A program made the position numbers and the translations under genes. From Sphaerisporangium melleum (lineage in GTDB: Bacteria > Actinomycetota > Actinomycetes > Streptosporangiales > Streptosporangiaceae): a stretch of 64,000 nt of DNA. The notes under the pieces are model-generated. The model did not search any database. It was not told the origin of the DNA and saw only the letters and a program-made list of their open reading frames with translations. The DNA lies in contig NZ_BMNT01000044.1 in assembly GCF_014646695.1 (NCBI RefSeq), positions 1 through 64,000 on the forward strand, read 5' to 3'. How positions within the stretch are numbered: the first letter of the stretch is position 1; each line of letters begins with the position of its first letter. Shown here one piece after another: positions 17,701-25,103 of this stretch.

Positions 17701-18216
17701 CTCGCCGACGGCGGCGACCGTGCGGGACTGGTCGGTGGCCTTGCGCAGCTCGCCGTCCCTGACCTCCGGGCCGATGACCGCGTTGGTGTTGTTGATCTCG
17801 TAGTAGTCGCCGTTGACGGCGGCGACGGCGCCGCGAGCGTCGGCGGACTTCGACAGCGGCGCGATCTCGGTCAGCGCGCCTCCCACCAGGCCGACGTCCA
17901 CGCCGGGGCCGGACAGGTCGGCGTTGAGGACGTGCGCCCTGGTCCAGCCGTCGCGCCCGAAGGTGTCGAAGGAGGTCAGCACGATGCCGGGGGCGACGGT
18001 GCGGTCGGTGCGCGTGGCCTCGACCGACTCGCCCGGGACTGCCGTCTGATAACCGGGCCGCGCCTGCCCTCCCCCGGCCCCGCCGTGCCCTGCGCCACCG
18101 CCGTTCCCGTGGGCCTTCGCCGGCGCGTACACCGGGACCTCGGCGTACGCCGCCTGGGCGGTGCCGGGAAGGGCGATCACCAGCGCGACGGCGACCGCGC
18201 GCGCCAAAGTACGCAT
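14770..18216 (-). CDS. Secreted phosphodiester glycosidase (NAGPA) fused to metallophosphoesterase
   Basis: This is an 1148-residue exported protein with signal peptide residues 1-24 (LVIALPGTAQAAYA). The N-terminal half is a NAGPA/phosphodiester glycosidase domain ending in the hallmark FMLDGGGSSDLV and NTPSDGGERPIPSG. Beta-rich Ig/carbohydrate-binding-like segments follow. A calcineurin-like phosphoesterase lies near residues 770-1020, with SDLHVS, VVNGDFVDN, TPGNHESG and FSGHAHT metal ligands. A C-terminal Ig-like Big_2 domain ends the protein. It probably cleaves glycosyl phosphodiesters and then phosphate esters on wall or exopolysaccharide outside the cell. The Shine-Dalgarno region may be masked by a hairpin (18218-18257). 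Confidence 0.9.
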   Translation of the reverse strand: MRTLARAVAVALVIALPGTAQAAYAEVPVYAPAKAHGNGGGAGHGGAGGGQARPGYQTAVPGESVEATRTDRTVAPGIVLTSFDTFGRDGWTRAHVLNADLSGPGVDVGLVGGALTEIAPLSKSADARGAVAAVNGDYYEINNTNAVIGPEVRDGELRKATDQSRTVAAVGEDKVARLASALLEGTVTVAGAAHRVNVLNSPSFPANGVAVFTGQWGPAARTLIGNPGPVTELVVAGGAVTAVNTAITAAPVPADGLVVVGQGSAAAALAAAKPGDRVTLDVGLRTDSPAGLRTALGSGEVLVRDGRAIDFPPSTGNDAPKPRTAIGWQEGGKRLLLVTVDGSANFSAGLSFDETAKLMVRLGAREAFMLDGGGSSDLVARAPGDGRVSVVNTPSDGGERPIPSGIGLFTAKGSGRLTGLAVRTGAARVFPGLTLTVSAAGHDETLAPAALGGARVTWDAGRLGEVRGGLLRAARSGQGAVSAHAGRARGEAKVRVLGELATARFTSASLTLESGESAVVGVRGYDADGFDAPVAARDLRLDHDSSVVKVEPRDDGSLAITGLDAPGGTATVVTATVGGKTARLPVVVGLKRRSLAEFEPGEQWGVSTARATASVAVVDAPDRPGAPAGNRALALRYDFSGTSGTSAAYAVAQPAALTLPHGTRRIGVWAYGDGRRHWLRATLRSQGTTNVPFTFATLVDWTGWKWVEGTLPAGFSEPITLTNLYVVETSNLAKDAGEIRFDGLTALVGEEVTADAEIGSDPFVLMQDGIGPGRWRFAIMSDLHVSAAAGPSSFPARQAAAALRQAVAARPDFIVVNGDFVDNNLPADIAFAERILTDNVPAGLPVYWTPGNHESGATATGTLDAFLATGRPARQVFDHKGTRFVLLNTTLGGLRASDWSQIPALRAELDKAAKDRSVRSLAVVFHHPPRDPSGAGSSQFADRLEAGLVERWLAEWRESAGKPVALFSGHAHTAAVGRADGVAEITTPPVGKTPYSSPDKGGFFGWMLVGVDPAPGKVEAGLPSPRSRDWLTARVNPLLDTITLTAPGTLAAGASAQVSATGGTTAFGLTFPLRYPASVTWSGDRALAVAADAAAAKAAARGHGVVAVLDLSSGRLTAVRPGRATLTVTAGDRAASAQVTVTGGAASR

Positions 18217-18217
18217 A

Positions 18218-18257
18218 TCTACCTCTTTACCTACGAAACGAACAGAGTGAAGGTAGA
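18218..18257 (-). promoter_or_regulatory. Leader hairpin masking the ribosome-binding site
   Basis: On the minus-strand transcript TCTACCT (18257-18251) can pair perfectly with AGGTAGA (18224-18218). The second arm contains the AGAGGTAG ribosome-binding site, 1 nt before the ATG. The loop is 26 nt and holds a second GTAGGTA that could pair alternatively. This is visible in sequence; regulatory use is inference. Confidence 0.45.
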
Positions 18258-18457
18258 CACACCCGCGGCCGATCTTCGGTCCGTGCCGTGACGCGCCGAT
18301 GACATCTCGCCGAACATCATGACGATCAGGTGATGCGACGCACCGCCCCTCCTGACGATCACATTTTCGATCAGTGGACGCGCCGTTAAGAAGCCCGACG
18401 CGGGGACTTCACGCTGCGGTGGGGCGGACGTCCAGGTCGGCGAGGACCATCCGGAGC

Positions 18458-20005
18458 ATGAGTGCCCCGCGCGCGCCCCGCCTGCTCGCCGCCGCGACCC
18501 TCGCGGTCGCCCCCATCGTCGCCCTCCTCCCCCACGCGGCGGCCCACGCCGCGGCCACCCCGCACCGTCGCCCGCCGGCCCTCACCCGCGTCGCCGCGTC
18601 CACCGGCGCCGCCATGGCCACCACCGCCGGCACCCGGAGCCACGCCAGGGGGAACTCCCACCGGGCGGCGTGCGCCGGCGCCGCCGACCTGGTGGTGGCC
18701 GCGCCGTACGCGACCGTGGACGGGCAGGCGCGGGCCGGTGCGGTCACGCTGTACCGGGGCACGCGCGAGATCGGCGTCCTCGCCCAGGGCTCGGCGGGCA
18801 TCCCCGGCAGCCCGGAGCGCGGCGACTCCTTCGGTTCCGCCGTCGTCTCCGGCGACTTCGACGGGGACGGCTGCGGCGACCTGGCCATCGGCGTGTCGGA
18901 GGAGTTCGCGGGCACGCCCGTCCCCGACGGCGCCGACGGCAACGGGATCGTCCAGCTCCTGCGCGGCTCCGCCGACGGCCTGAAGCCGGCCGGGACGCTG
19001 GACGTGACCCGCCTCGGCCGCCCGCGCGACACCGACCGGTTCGGCGCGGCGCTGGCGTCCGGCGACCTGGACGGCGACGGGGACGACGAGCTGGTCGTCG
19101 GCATCCCCGGTCTGTCCGAAGGCGGCGGCGTGGGCGTGTTCGGCATGAAGGGCCGCGACCTGCGCGCCAAGGGCACGCTCGTCACCCAGGCCACCCCCTG
19201 GGTCGCGCAGGAGCACATCGAGGGCGACCAGTTCGGCGCCGCGGTCGCGGTGGGCGACTTCGACGGCGACGGCCGGGCCGAGGTGGCCATCGGCGCCCCC
19301 GGCGACACGGTCGGCCCGACCACCTCCGGCGGCGGCTCGGTCACCATCGCCGACGTGCGCAGGCGGCAGGCCGGCATGTACACCCAGAACAGCCCCGGCG
19401 TCCCCGGCGAGGCCGAGAAGTGGGACTCCTTCGGCGCCGCCCTCGCCGCCGGCGACTTCGACCGCGACGGCCGCGACGACCTGGCCATCGGCACCCCGGG
19501 CGAGGGCCTGGACGCCTTCCAGGACGGCCCGATGTACGGCAACGGCGCCGTCCACGTCCTGTACGGCACGCGCCGGGGCCTCACCGCGATCGGGAGCGAG
19601 TTCTGGTCGCGCAAGACCAAGGGCATCCGCGGCAAGAGCCTGAACACCGACCGGCTCGGCTCCGCCCTCGCCGCCGGGGACCTCAACGGGGACGGCGACG
19701 CCGAGCTGGCCATCGGCCTGCCCGGCGGCAACCGCGTCCTGGTGCTCGCCGGCACCCGCACCGGCGGCCTCACCGCCAACCACGCCGTCATCCTCACCGG
19801 CCGGCCGGGCCACCCCGGCGACCTCTACGGCTCCGCCGTGACGATCAACGACGCAGGCCTCGCCGTCGGAGCCCCCGGCGCCGGACGCGTCACCCTCATC
19901 CCGGCCACCACCCGCAAGGGCTCCTACACCGGCCTCCACCCCCGGAACACCACCACCCTGACCGCCCCGAAGCCGGCCCTCTTCGGCTTCTCCCTCACCT
20001 CCTGA
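18458..20005 (+). CDS. Secreted FG-GAP (integrin alpha-like) repeat protein
   Basis: This exported protein of 515 residues has a signal peptide (MSAPRAPRLLAAATLAVAP, cleavage after AAHAAA). Five calcium-binding FG-GAP repeats of the form GDFDGDGxxDLAIG follow: GDFDGDGCGDLAIG, GDLDGDGDDELVVG, GDFDGDGRAEVAIG, GDFDRDGRDDLAIG and GDLNGDGDAELAIG. It should fold as a beta-propeller on the cell surface or in the medium. ATG at 18458 gives a clean signal peptide; the frame extends upstream to 18374 without one. Its ligand is unknown. It is divergent from the NAGPA/phosphoesterase gene, suggesting a joint surface role. Confidence 0.88.
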   Translation: MSAPRAPRLLAAATLAVAPIVALLPHAAAHAAATPHRRPPALTRVAASTGAAMATTAGTRSHARGNSHRAACAGAADLVVAAPYATVDGQARAGAVTLYRGTREIGVLAQGSAGIPGSPERGDSFGSAVVSGDFDGDGCGDLAIGVSEEFAGTPVPDGADGNGIVQLLRGSADGLKPAGTLDVTRLGRPRDTDRFGAALASGDLDGDGDDELVVGIPGLSEGGGVGVFGMKGRDLRAKGTLVTQATPWVAQEHIEGDQFGAAVAVGDFDGDGRAEVAIGAPGDTVGPTTSGGGSVTIADVRRRQAGMYTQNSPGVPGEAEKWDSFGAALAAGDFDRDGRDDLAIGTPGEGLDAFQDGPMYGNGAVHVLYGTRRGLTAIGSEFWSRKTKGIRGKSLNTDRLGSALAAGDLNGDGDAELAIGLPGGNRVLVLAGTRTGGLTANHAVILTGRPGHPGDLYGSAVTINDAGLAVGAPGAGRVTLIPATTRKGSYTGLHPRNTTTLTAPKPALFGFSLTS

Positions 20006-20251
20006 CAGCGTTCCCCGGCGCTCGGACGGTCTCCAGAAGATCATCGGGGCGGGCGTGACCCACGTACTCCACGCGGCCAGGGATCGACCGAACGACGAAC
20101 CCACGTCCTCGGTGACTCCCCACGACGTCCACGAGAGGCCGATGGAGATCGGCGCTCGGCCGAACGGCGGTCGGGGCCACCTCATATCGTGCGTACTCAT
20201 CTGCGCGCCCGGCGCCGACGTCCCCAACGGGCGATCGTGTGGCCGGGCCGC

Positions 20252-20845
20252 TCATTCACCTGCCGGCCTGGCGCGGACCGTGAGCACTCCGGCGAGGTCG
20301 ATGTCGCTGGAACGGCCGGCGAAACCGGACTCCGAGATCAGTCGCGCCCCGAGGACGGCACTCCAGAAGGTTCGCGCCTCGGTGTCGGCGGGCCGGTCGA
20401 TGACCCAGTCATGGCGTTCGAGGACCGCGGTGAGGTAGCGCTGGGCCTGCCGGAACAGCAGACCGAGGTTCTGCCGCACCAGCGGCTGCAGTTCGGGGCG
20501 GTGACGCGTGATCGACATCGCCTGGACGGCGATCGGCACCGCGGGCAGGGCCAGCGCCGTGCGCGCCAGTGCCTCGCGGAACGCCTTGGGGGTGCGTTGC
20601 CGGTGACCGATCGGTTCGAGCCGCTCGGCGTCGCGCAGCAGCATCAGGAACGCCGCGTGGACGAACAACGCGTCCTTGGATCCGAAGTAGTAGGTGATCT
20701 GGTTCGGATGGGCGCCGGCCGCCGCAGCGATCTCGGCCACGCTCACCGAGCCGAGGCCACGCTCGGCGAAGAGCGTCACGGCCTGCTCGAGAAGCCGCGC
20801 GCGGGTGTGCCGGCCGCGGCTGCGGGGCGGTTCGCTCGTGGACAC
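20252..20845 (-). CDS. TetR-family regulator
   Basis: This regulator has 197 residues. The N-terminal HTH is VTLFAERGLGSVSVAEIAAA followed by GAHPNQITYYFGSKDALF. GTG at 20843-20845 begins MSTSEPPRSRGRH. A 15-bp palindrome lies 7 bp upstream, between this gene and the divergent ketosynthase gene. It probably represses both, as TetR regulators of fatty-acid genes do. Confidence 0.88.
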   Translation of the reverse strand: MSTSEPPRSRGRHTRARLLEQAVTLFAERGLGSVSVAEIAAAAGAHPNQITYYFGSKDALFVHAAFLMLLRDAERLEPIGHRQRTPKAFREALARTALALPAVPIAVQAMSITRHRPELQPLVRQNLGLLFRQAQRYLTAVLERHDWVIDRPADTEARTFWSAVLGARLISESGFAGRSSDIDLAGVLTVRARPAGE

Positions 20846-20852
20846 GCGATAT

Positions 20853-20867
20853 TTGTATGCGATACAA
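20853..20867. promoter_or_regulatory. TetR operator-like palindrome TTGTAT-GCG-ATACAA
   Basis: This is a perfect 6-bp inverted repeat with a 3-bp spacer, in a 70-bp gap between the TetR gene and the ketosynthase gene. The AT-rich arms stand out in GC-rich DNA. Size and position fit a TetR dimer site. Confidence 0.7.
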
Positions 20868-20915
20868 CTACGGGGCGCAAGCCCCGGACACCGCTTCCGC
20901 CGTGAGGAGATCAGC

Positions 20916-22151
20916 ATGAGCGTCCAGGACATCGTCGTCACCGGACTGGGTGCGACCACACCACTCGGCGGCGACATCGACTCCCTGTGGGAAGGACTGC
21001 TCGCCGGCCGCTCGGGCGTACGCCGGATCGACGACCTGGTGGCGTCATTCGGTCATGCCGACGAGCTGCCGACGAAGATCGCCGCACCCATGGCCGTCTC
21101 TCCCGACGACGTGCTGCCCCGTGTGCAGAGCCGGCGCATGGACCGCTGCCAGCAGGCCGCGCTCGTCGCCGCCCGGCAGGCATGGGCCGATGCCGGCGCG
21201 CCCGAGGTCGACCCGGTCCGCCTCGCGGTGGTGATCGGTACCGGCATCGGCGGCCTCAACACTCTCCTGAACCAGGACGACCTCATGGAAGAGAAAGGCC
21301 CCGGCCGGATCTCTCCTCTCGTCGTCCCCATGCTGATGCCGAACGGACCGGCCTCCTGGGTCAGCCTGGAGTACGGCGCCCGCGCCGGCGTCCACACACC
21401 CGTCTCGGCGTGCGCGTCGGGCGCCGAGGCCCTCGCTCTCGCCGTCCAGCTGATCCGATCCGGCCAGGCCGATGTCGTCATCGCCGGCGGTGCGGAGGCC
21501 GCCATCACACCGCTGACGATCGCCGGCTTCGCCCAGGCGCGCACGTTGTCCAAGCGCAACGACGACCCTGAACGTGCCTCACGGCCCTTCGACGCCGGCC
21601 GCGACGGCTTCGTACTCGGCGAGGGCGCCGGCATCATGATCCTGGAGCGTGCGGACTTCGCGGCCGGACGGGGCGCTCGCCCGATCGGGCGGCTGGCCGA
21701 CTTCGGCATCACCTCGGACGCCCACCACATCACCGGCCCGGACCCGACCGGCGCCGGCCAGATCCGGGCGATCCGCAAGGCCGTGTCGGACGCCGGACTC
21801 CAGCCCGCGGACGTCGGCCACGTCAACTGCCACGCGACGTCCACCGTCGTGGGCGACGTGGGTGAAGCGGCCGCCATCCGGCGGGCACTCGGAAACGACG
21901 TCGTCATCACCGCGCCCAAGTCCAGCATCGGCCATCTCGTCGGCGCCGCCGGCGCCGTCGAGGCCGTCATCACTCTTCTGTCGGTCGTCAACAGTGTCAT
22001 CCCGCCCACCCTCAACCTCGAACACAAGGCACCCGAGGTCGAGCTGGACGTCGTCTGCGGCGAGCCTCGCAAACAGCACCTTGGCGCGGCGCTCACCAAC
22101 TCCTTCGGGTTCGGTGGGCAGAACGTCTCCCTGCTCTTCACCGCTCTCTGA
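20916..22151 (+). CDS. Beta-ketoacyl-ACP synthase II (FabF-like)
   Basis: This 411-residue KAS II-type condensing enzyme starts MSVQDIVVTGLGATTPLGGD. The catalytic Cys (about 166) is in SACASGAEAL, the first His (about 306) in NCHATST, and the second His (about 340) in KSSIGHLVGAAG. It also has GEGAGIMILE and the closing NSFGFGGQN. It elongates acyl-ACP with malonyl-ACP in the cytoplasm. GAGGAGA precedes the ATG. No acyl carrier protein or ketoreductase is adjacent, so this is a stand-alone paralogue under the divergent TetR rather than the core fab cluster. Confidence 0.92.
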   Translation: MSVQDIVVTGLGATTPLGGDIDSLWEGLLAGRSGVRRIDDLVASFGHADELPTKIAAPMAVSPDDVLPRVQSRRMDRCQQAALVAARQAWADAGAPEVDPVRLAVVIGTGIGGLNTLLNQDDLMEEKGPGRISPLVVPMLMPNGPASWVSLEYGARAGVHTPVSACASGAEALALAVQLIRSGQADVVIAGGAEAAITPLTIAGFAQARTLSKRNDDPERASRPFDAGRDGFVLGEGAGIMILERADFAAGRGARPIGRLADFGITSDAHHITGPDPTGAGQIRAIRKAVSDAGLQPADVGHVNCHATSTVVGDVGEAAAIRRALGNDVVITAPKSSIGHLVGAAGAVEAVITLLSVVNSVIPPTLNLEHKAPEVELDVVCGEPRKQHLGAALTNSFGFGGQNVSLLFTAL

Positions 22152-22320
22152 AGCTCCTTGACCCAGGGCGGGCTCCCTGCGCCTCCCGGCCGCTGGATGG
22201 GTGCCGACGCCGCTTCGGTGATCGCGCCACCGGACGCCGCCGCGCCGTCGCCATCGTGGTCTCGCCGCCGGAGGCCTTCGCGCCACGTCTTCGCGATCCG
22301 GGACGTGGACGAGGTCCGCT

Positions 22321-22338
22321 GCGGGCGCCGTTGCCCGC
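22321..22338. terminator. Weak hairpin between convergent genes
   Basis: GCGGGC (22321-22326) pairs with GCCCGC (22333-22338) over a 6-nt loop, 10 bp from the end of the minus-strand phoD-like gene. The stem is short, so termination is only possible. Confidence 0.35.
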
Positions 22339-22348
22339 GGCGGGGACC

Positions 22349-23929
22349 TCAGGTGAGGGTCTGTTCGCCGGCGGGGATGGTGAAGGTGGCGGCGGTGCGG
22401 GCGGGGGCGCCCCTGCGGCTGATGTAGTCCAGGGTGCGGAAGTCCGCCGTGAGCTCGTCGGGGGTGGCCCGGCACATGATGTAGCCGCGGCGCTCGTTGA
22501 CGAACTTCAGGTGCGGGTTCTCCATCAGCAGGGCGGCGTCCCTGGCCGGGTCGTGGTAGCCGTCGCCGTCGCTGGAGATGGAGGTCGCCACCAGCTCGAC
22601 GCCGACCCGCTCGGAGTCGGGGTCGTCGAAGTCGGCGAGCAGGTCGGAGGCCGAGGCGACGTGCGCGTCGCCGGTGAGCACGACCGGGTCTCCGCTTCCC
22701 GCGCTCCGTGCGGAGGCCAGGGTGCGCAGCAGGCGGTCACGCTCGGCGGCGTAGCCGTCCCAGGCGTCCACGTTGAGCTCGCGGCCGGGGCCGAGGTGGT
22801 AGTCGCGCTGGCCGACGATCACCTGCTGGGCGATGAGGTTCCAGGCGGCGGGCGCCGCGCCCAGGCCGCCGGCCAGCCACTTCATCTGGTCGTCGCCGAG
22901 CATGACCCGCTCCTGCGCCAGGCGCTCGTCGCAGCTCGACCGCATCCCGTCGTCGCAGGGCTGGTCGTCGCGGAACTGGCGGCTGTCGAGCAGGTGGAAG
23001 GTCGCGACGGACCCCCAGGACACCCGGCGGTTGATCCGGATGCCCGGGCCCCGGGTGACGGCGGAGCGGCGCAGGGGCATGTTCTCGTAGTACGCCTGGA
23101 AGCCCGCCGCCTTACGCGTGGCGAAGTCGGGGGCGAGCGTGCCCGGGTTGTCGCCGGCCCAGTTGTTCTCCACCTCGTGGTCGTCGAAGATGACCAGCCA
23201 CGGGCTGGTGAGGTGGGCGAGCTGGAGGTCGGCGTCGGTCTTGTACTGCGCGTGGCGCACCCGGTAGTCGGCCAGGGTCTGCAGCTTGCCGCCCGCGTGC
23301 TCGCGCACGTTGCCCTGCGCGGCGGTGTAGACGCCGCCGGAGTACTCATAGATGTAGTCGCCGAGGTGGACGACCAGGTCGGGGTGCTGCTCGGCCATCC
23401 GCCGGTAGGCGGTGTAGTAGCCGTGCTCGTACTGCGCGCAGGAGACCGCCGCGAACGTCAGCGCCGTCTCGGTGGTGCCGGGCGCGGGAGTCGTCCGGGT
23501 GCGGCCGGCCTCGGACAGGTGGCCGCCGGCGCGGAACCGGTAGAAGTACTCACGGCCCGGCTTCAGCCCGTCCAGCTCGACGTGCACCGAGTGCGCGGCC
23601 GCGGGACGGGCGGTGGCGGTTCCGTCGCGTACGACCGTGCGGAAGCGTTCGTCCTCGGCGACCTGCCAGCCGACCTCGACGTCCCGGGACGGCATGCCCC
23701 CGTGGCCGTCGGGGGTGAGCGGGTCGGGCGCGAGGCGGGTCCACAGCACGAACCCGTCAGGCGCCGGGTCGCCGGAGGCGATGCCGAGTTTGAACGGGTC
23801 GGCGGCGGTGCGCCCCGCGGGCGCCTGCCGGGGAGTGGACGCGCCGGCGGACGCGGGCGACAGCAGGCCGCCGGCCCCCGCGGCGGCGGCGGCGATCAGG
23901 AACGCTCTGCGTGACGGGTTCTGCTCCAC
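22349..23929 (-). CDS. phoD: PhoD-family alkaline phosphatase, Tat-exported
   Basis: This protein has 526 residues. The N-terminus NPSRRAFLIAAAAAGAGG is a twin-arginine signal, as in Bacillus and Streptomyces PhoD. The N-terminal Ig-like domain (FKLGIASGDPAPDGFVLWTR) is followed by the phosphoesterase core with VSCAQYEHG, VHLGDYIYEYSG, FDDHEVENNW and LTGDAHV metal/active-site motifs. It is a calcium/iron-dependent phosphodiesterase and monoesterase acting outside the cell on teichoic acids or other phosphate esters, normally induced by phosphate starvation. No clear pho box was identified. The start is GTG at 23927-23929. Confidence 0.92.
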   Translation of the reverse strand: MEQNPSRRAFLIAAAAAGAGGLLSPASAGASTPRQAPAGRTAADPFKLGIASGDPAPDGFVLWTRLAPDPLTPDGHGGMPSRDVEVGWQVAEDERFRTVVRDGTATARPAAAHSVHVELDGLKPGREYFYRFRAGGHLSEAGRTRTTPAPGTTETALTFAAVSCAQYEHGYYTAYRRMAEQHPDLVVHLGDYIYEYSGGVYTAAQGNVREHAGGKLQTLADYRVRHAQYKTDADLQLAHLTSPWLVIFDDHEVENNWAGDNPGTLAPDFATRKAAGFQAYYENMPLRRSAVTRGPGIRINRRVSWGSVATFHLLDSRQFRDDQPCDDGMRSSCDERLAQERVMLGDDQMKWLAGGLGAAPAAWNLIAQQVIVGQRDYHLGPGRELNVDAWDGYAAERDRLLRTLASARSAGSGDPVVLTGDAHVASASDLLADFDDPDSERVGVELVATSISSDGDGYHDPARDAALLMENPHLKFVNERRGYIMCRATPDELTADFRTLDYISRRGAPARTAATFTIPAGEQTLT

Positions 23930-24121
23930 GCCTGCAAGTGCAGACGACCGGGCTGGCCTGCAGGCGAGTGCCCGATGTCGCCGGCGTGAACAGCTCGGGG
24001 ACAGGAGTGCGGATTACCCACGGTGATTGAACGCCCGCCGACGCGCAGGCGACGGCTCGCGGCATTCCACGCGAAGAGCGGGCGCGGACCGGACGGGCGG
24101 AGGGTGGCCGCGAGCCCGTGG

Positions 24122-24394
24122 TCAGGTGATCCTGCGCTTCCCGTACAGCGCGGAGGCGATCAGGACCCCGATGATGGCCAGGATGATCTGCAGAATCAGC
24201 TCGATCCAGTCGATGCCCCTGGTGTCGGCGACGCCGAGGCCGCCGGCGATGGCCGTGCCGATGAGGGCGGCGATGATGCCGATGACGATGGTGAGCCAGA
24301 TCGGGATCTTCTGCCGCCCGGGGATGATGAGCCGCGCGAGCGCCCCGATCACCAGACCGACGATGATCGCGCTGATGATGCCGCCGACATGCAT
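24122..24394 (-). CDS. GlsB/YeaQ/YmgE-family membrane protein
   Basis: This 90-residue protein has three hydrophobic segments: GGIISAIIVGLVIGALARLI, IPIWLTIVIGIIAALIGTAI and a C-terminal LILQIILAIIGVLIASALYG. It carries the typical IPGRQKIP loop of transglycosylase-associated proteins. These small membrane proteins accumulate in stress; their biochemical role is unsettled. A 25-bp hairpin/palindrome lies 29 bp upstream. Confidence 0.9.
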   Translation of the reverse strand: MHVGGIISAIIVGLVIGALARLIIPGRQKIPIWLTIVIGIIAALIGTAIAGGLGVADTRGIDWIELILQIILAIIGVLIASALYGKRRIT

Positions 24395-24422
24395 GTCACC
24401 CTCCGTGATTCCGCTTGCTAGG

Positions 24423-24447
24423 CGTATGCCCGCTACAGGGGCATACG
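24423..24447. promoter_or_regulatory. Perfect 9-bp inverted repeat upstream of GlsB gene
   Basis: CGTATGCCC (24423-24431) and GGGCATACG (24439-24447) are separated by 7 nt. The site lies between the HAD gene stop and the GlsB-type gene start, both on the minus strand. It could be a terminator for the former or an operator for the latter. Confidence 0.5.
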
Positions 24448-24490
24448 ATGCGTCGTCGCCGCAGGTCAGAGCGGAATCATCCGGTGGTCG

Positions 24491-25093
24491 TCAGGCGGAG
24501 GGCATCGACAGCATGAGCTTGAGGTCGTCACGCAGCGTCCCGGCGTCGCGGAAGTGGACGGCGCTCATGCCGGCCGCCTCGGCGCCGTGCACGTTCACCA
24601 GCCGGTCGTCGACGAACACCACGTCCTGCGGCGGCGCGCCGAGCGCGGTGGCGACCCGCAGGTAGATCTCGGCGTCGGGCTTCACCAGGCCCATGTGCCC
24701 GCTGTAGAACCGGGCGTGCATGGCCGGGATCCAGGACAGGCGCTCGATGCCCTCCGCCACGCAGGCGGGGGCGTTGGACAGCAGCGCGACCGGGCGGCCC
24801 GAGTCGCGGAGCTCCTGCATGACCGCGACGGCGGCGTCGTTGACGTGGGTCCAGCTCGCGACGTCCAGCGCGACGAGCCGTTCGACCTCGGCGTCCCGGG
24901 CGCGGCGGTCCAGCACCTCCGACCAGTACGCGCCCGGGGTGAGGGTGCCCCGGTCGAACTCCAGCCGGTGCTCCCAGTAGCCCCGCCAGAACCGGTCGGG
25001 GTCGATGCCCGCGGCCTCCACCAAGCGCTCGCGGTCGGCCTCGGGCTGCGCGTGGCACAGCACTTCCCCGTAGTCGAAGAGCACCCATTTCAT
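24491..25093 (-). CDS. HAD-superfamily (subfamily IA) hydrolase
   Basis: This 200-residue protein has the nucleophile Asp in LFDYGEVL (motif I, near residue 7; the Asp+2 position is Gly, as in the YihX-like group), motif II in ALLSNAP, the Lys in GLVKPDAEIY and motif IV in VFVDDRLVNV. It probably dephosphorylates a small sugar phosphate or nucleotide-like metabolite in the cytoplasm. It sits 10 bp downstream of the alpha/beta hydrolase on the same strand, so it is likely co-transcribed. Confidence 0.85.
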   Translation of the reverse strand: MKWVLFDYGEVLCHAQPEADRERLVEAAGIDPDRFWRGYWEHRLEFDRGTLTPGAYWSEVLDRRARDAEVERLVALDVASWTHVNDAAVAVMQELRDSGRPVALLSNAPACVAEGIERLSWIPAMHARFYSGHMGLVKPDAEIYLRVATALGAPPQDVVFVDDRLVNVHGAEAAGMSAVHFRDAGTLRDDLKLMLSMPSA

Positions 25094-25103
25094 GATCGCG
25101 ATC

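Noticed and set aside
20006-20251. Gene remnant between the FG-GAP protein and the TetR gene
   Set aside because: Some frames look protein-like (for example VGHARPDDLLETV) but no family could be matched and no start signal is present.
9781-22151. Possible natural-product cluster (P450, ketosynthase, two kinases, TetR genes)
   Set aside because: The enzymes are far apart, in separate units, and no scaffold synthase, carrier protein or tailoring set is present.
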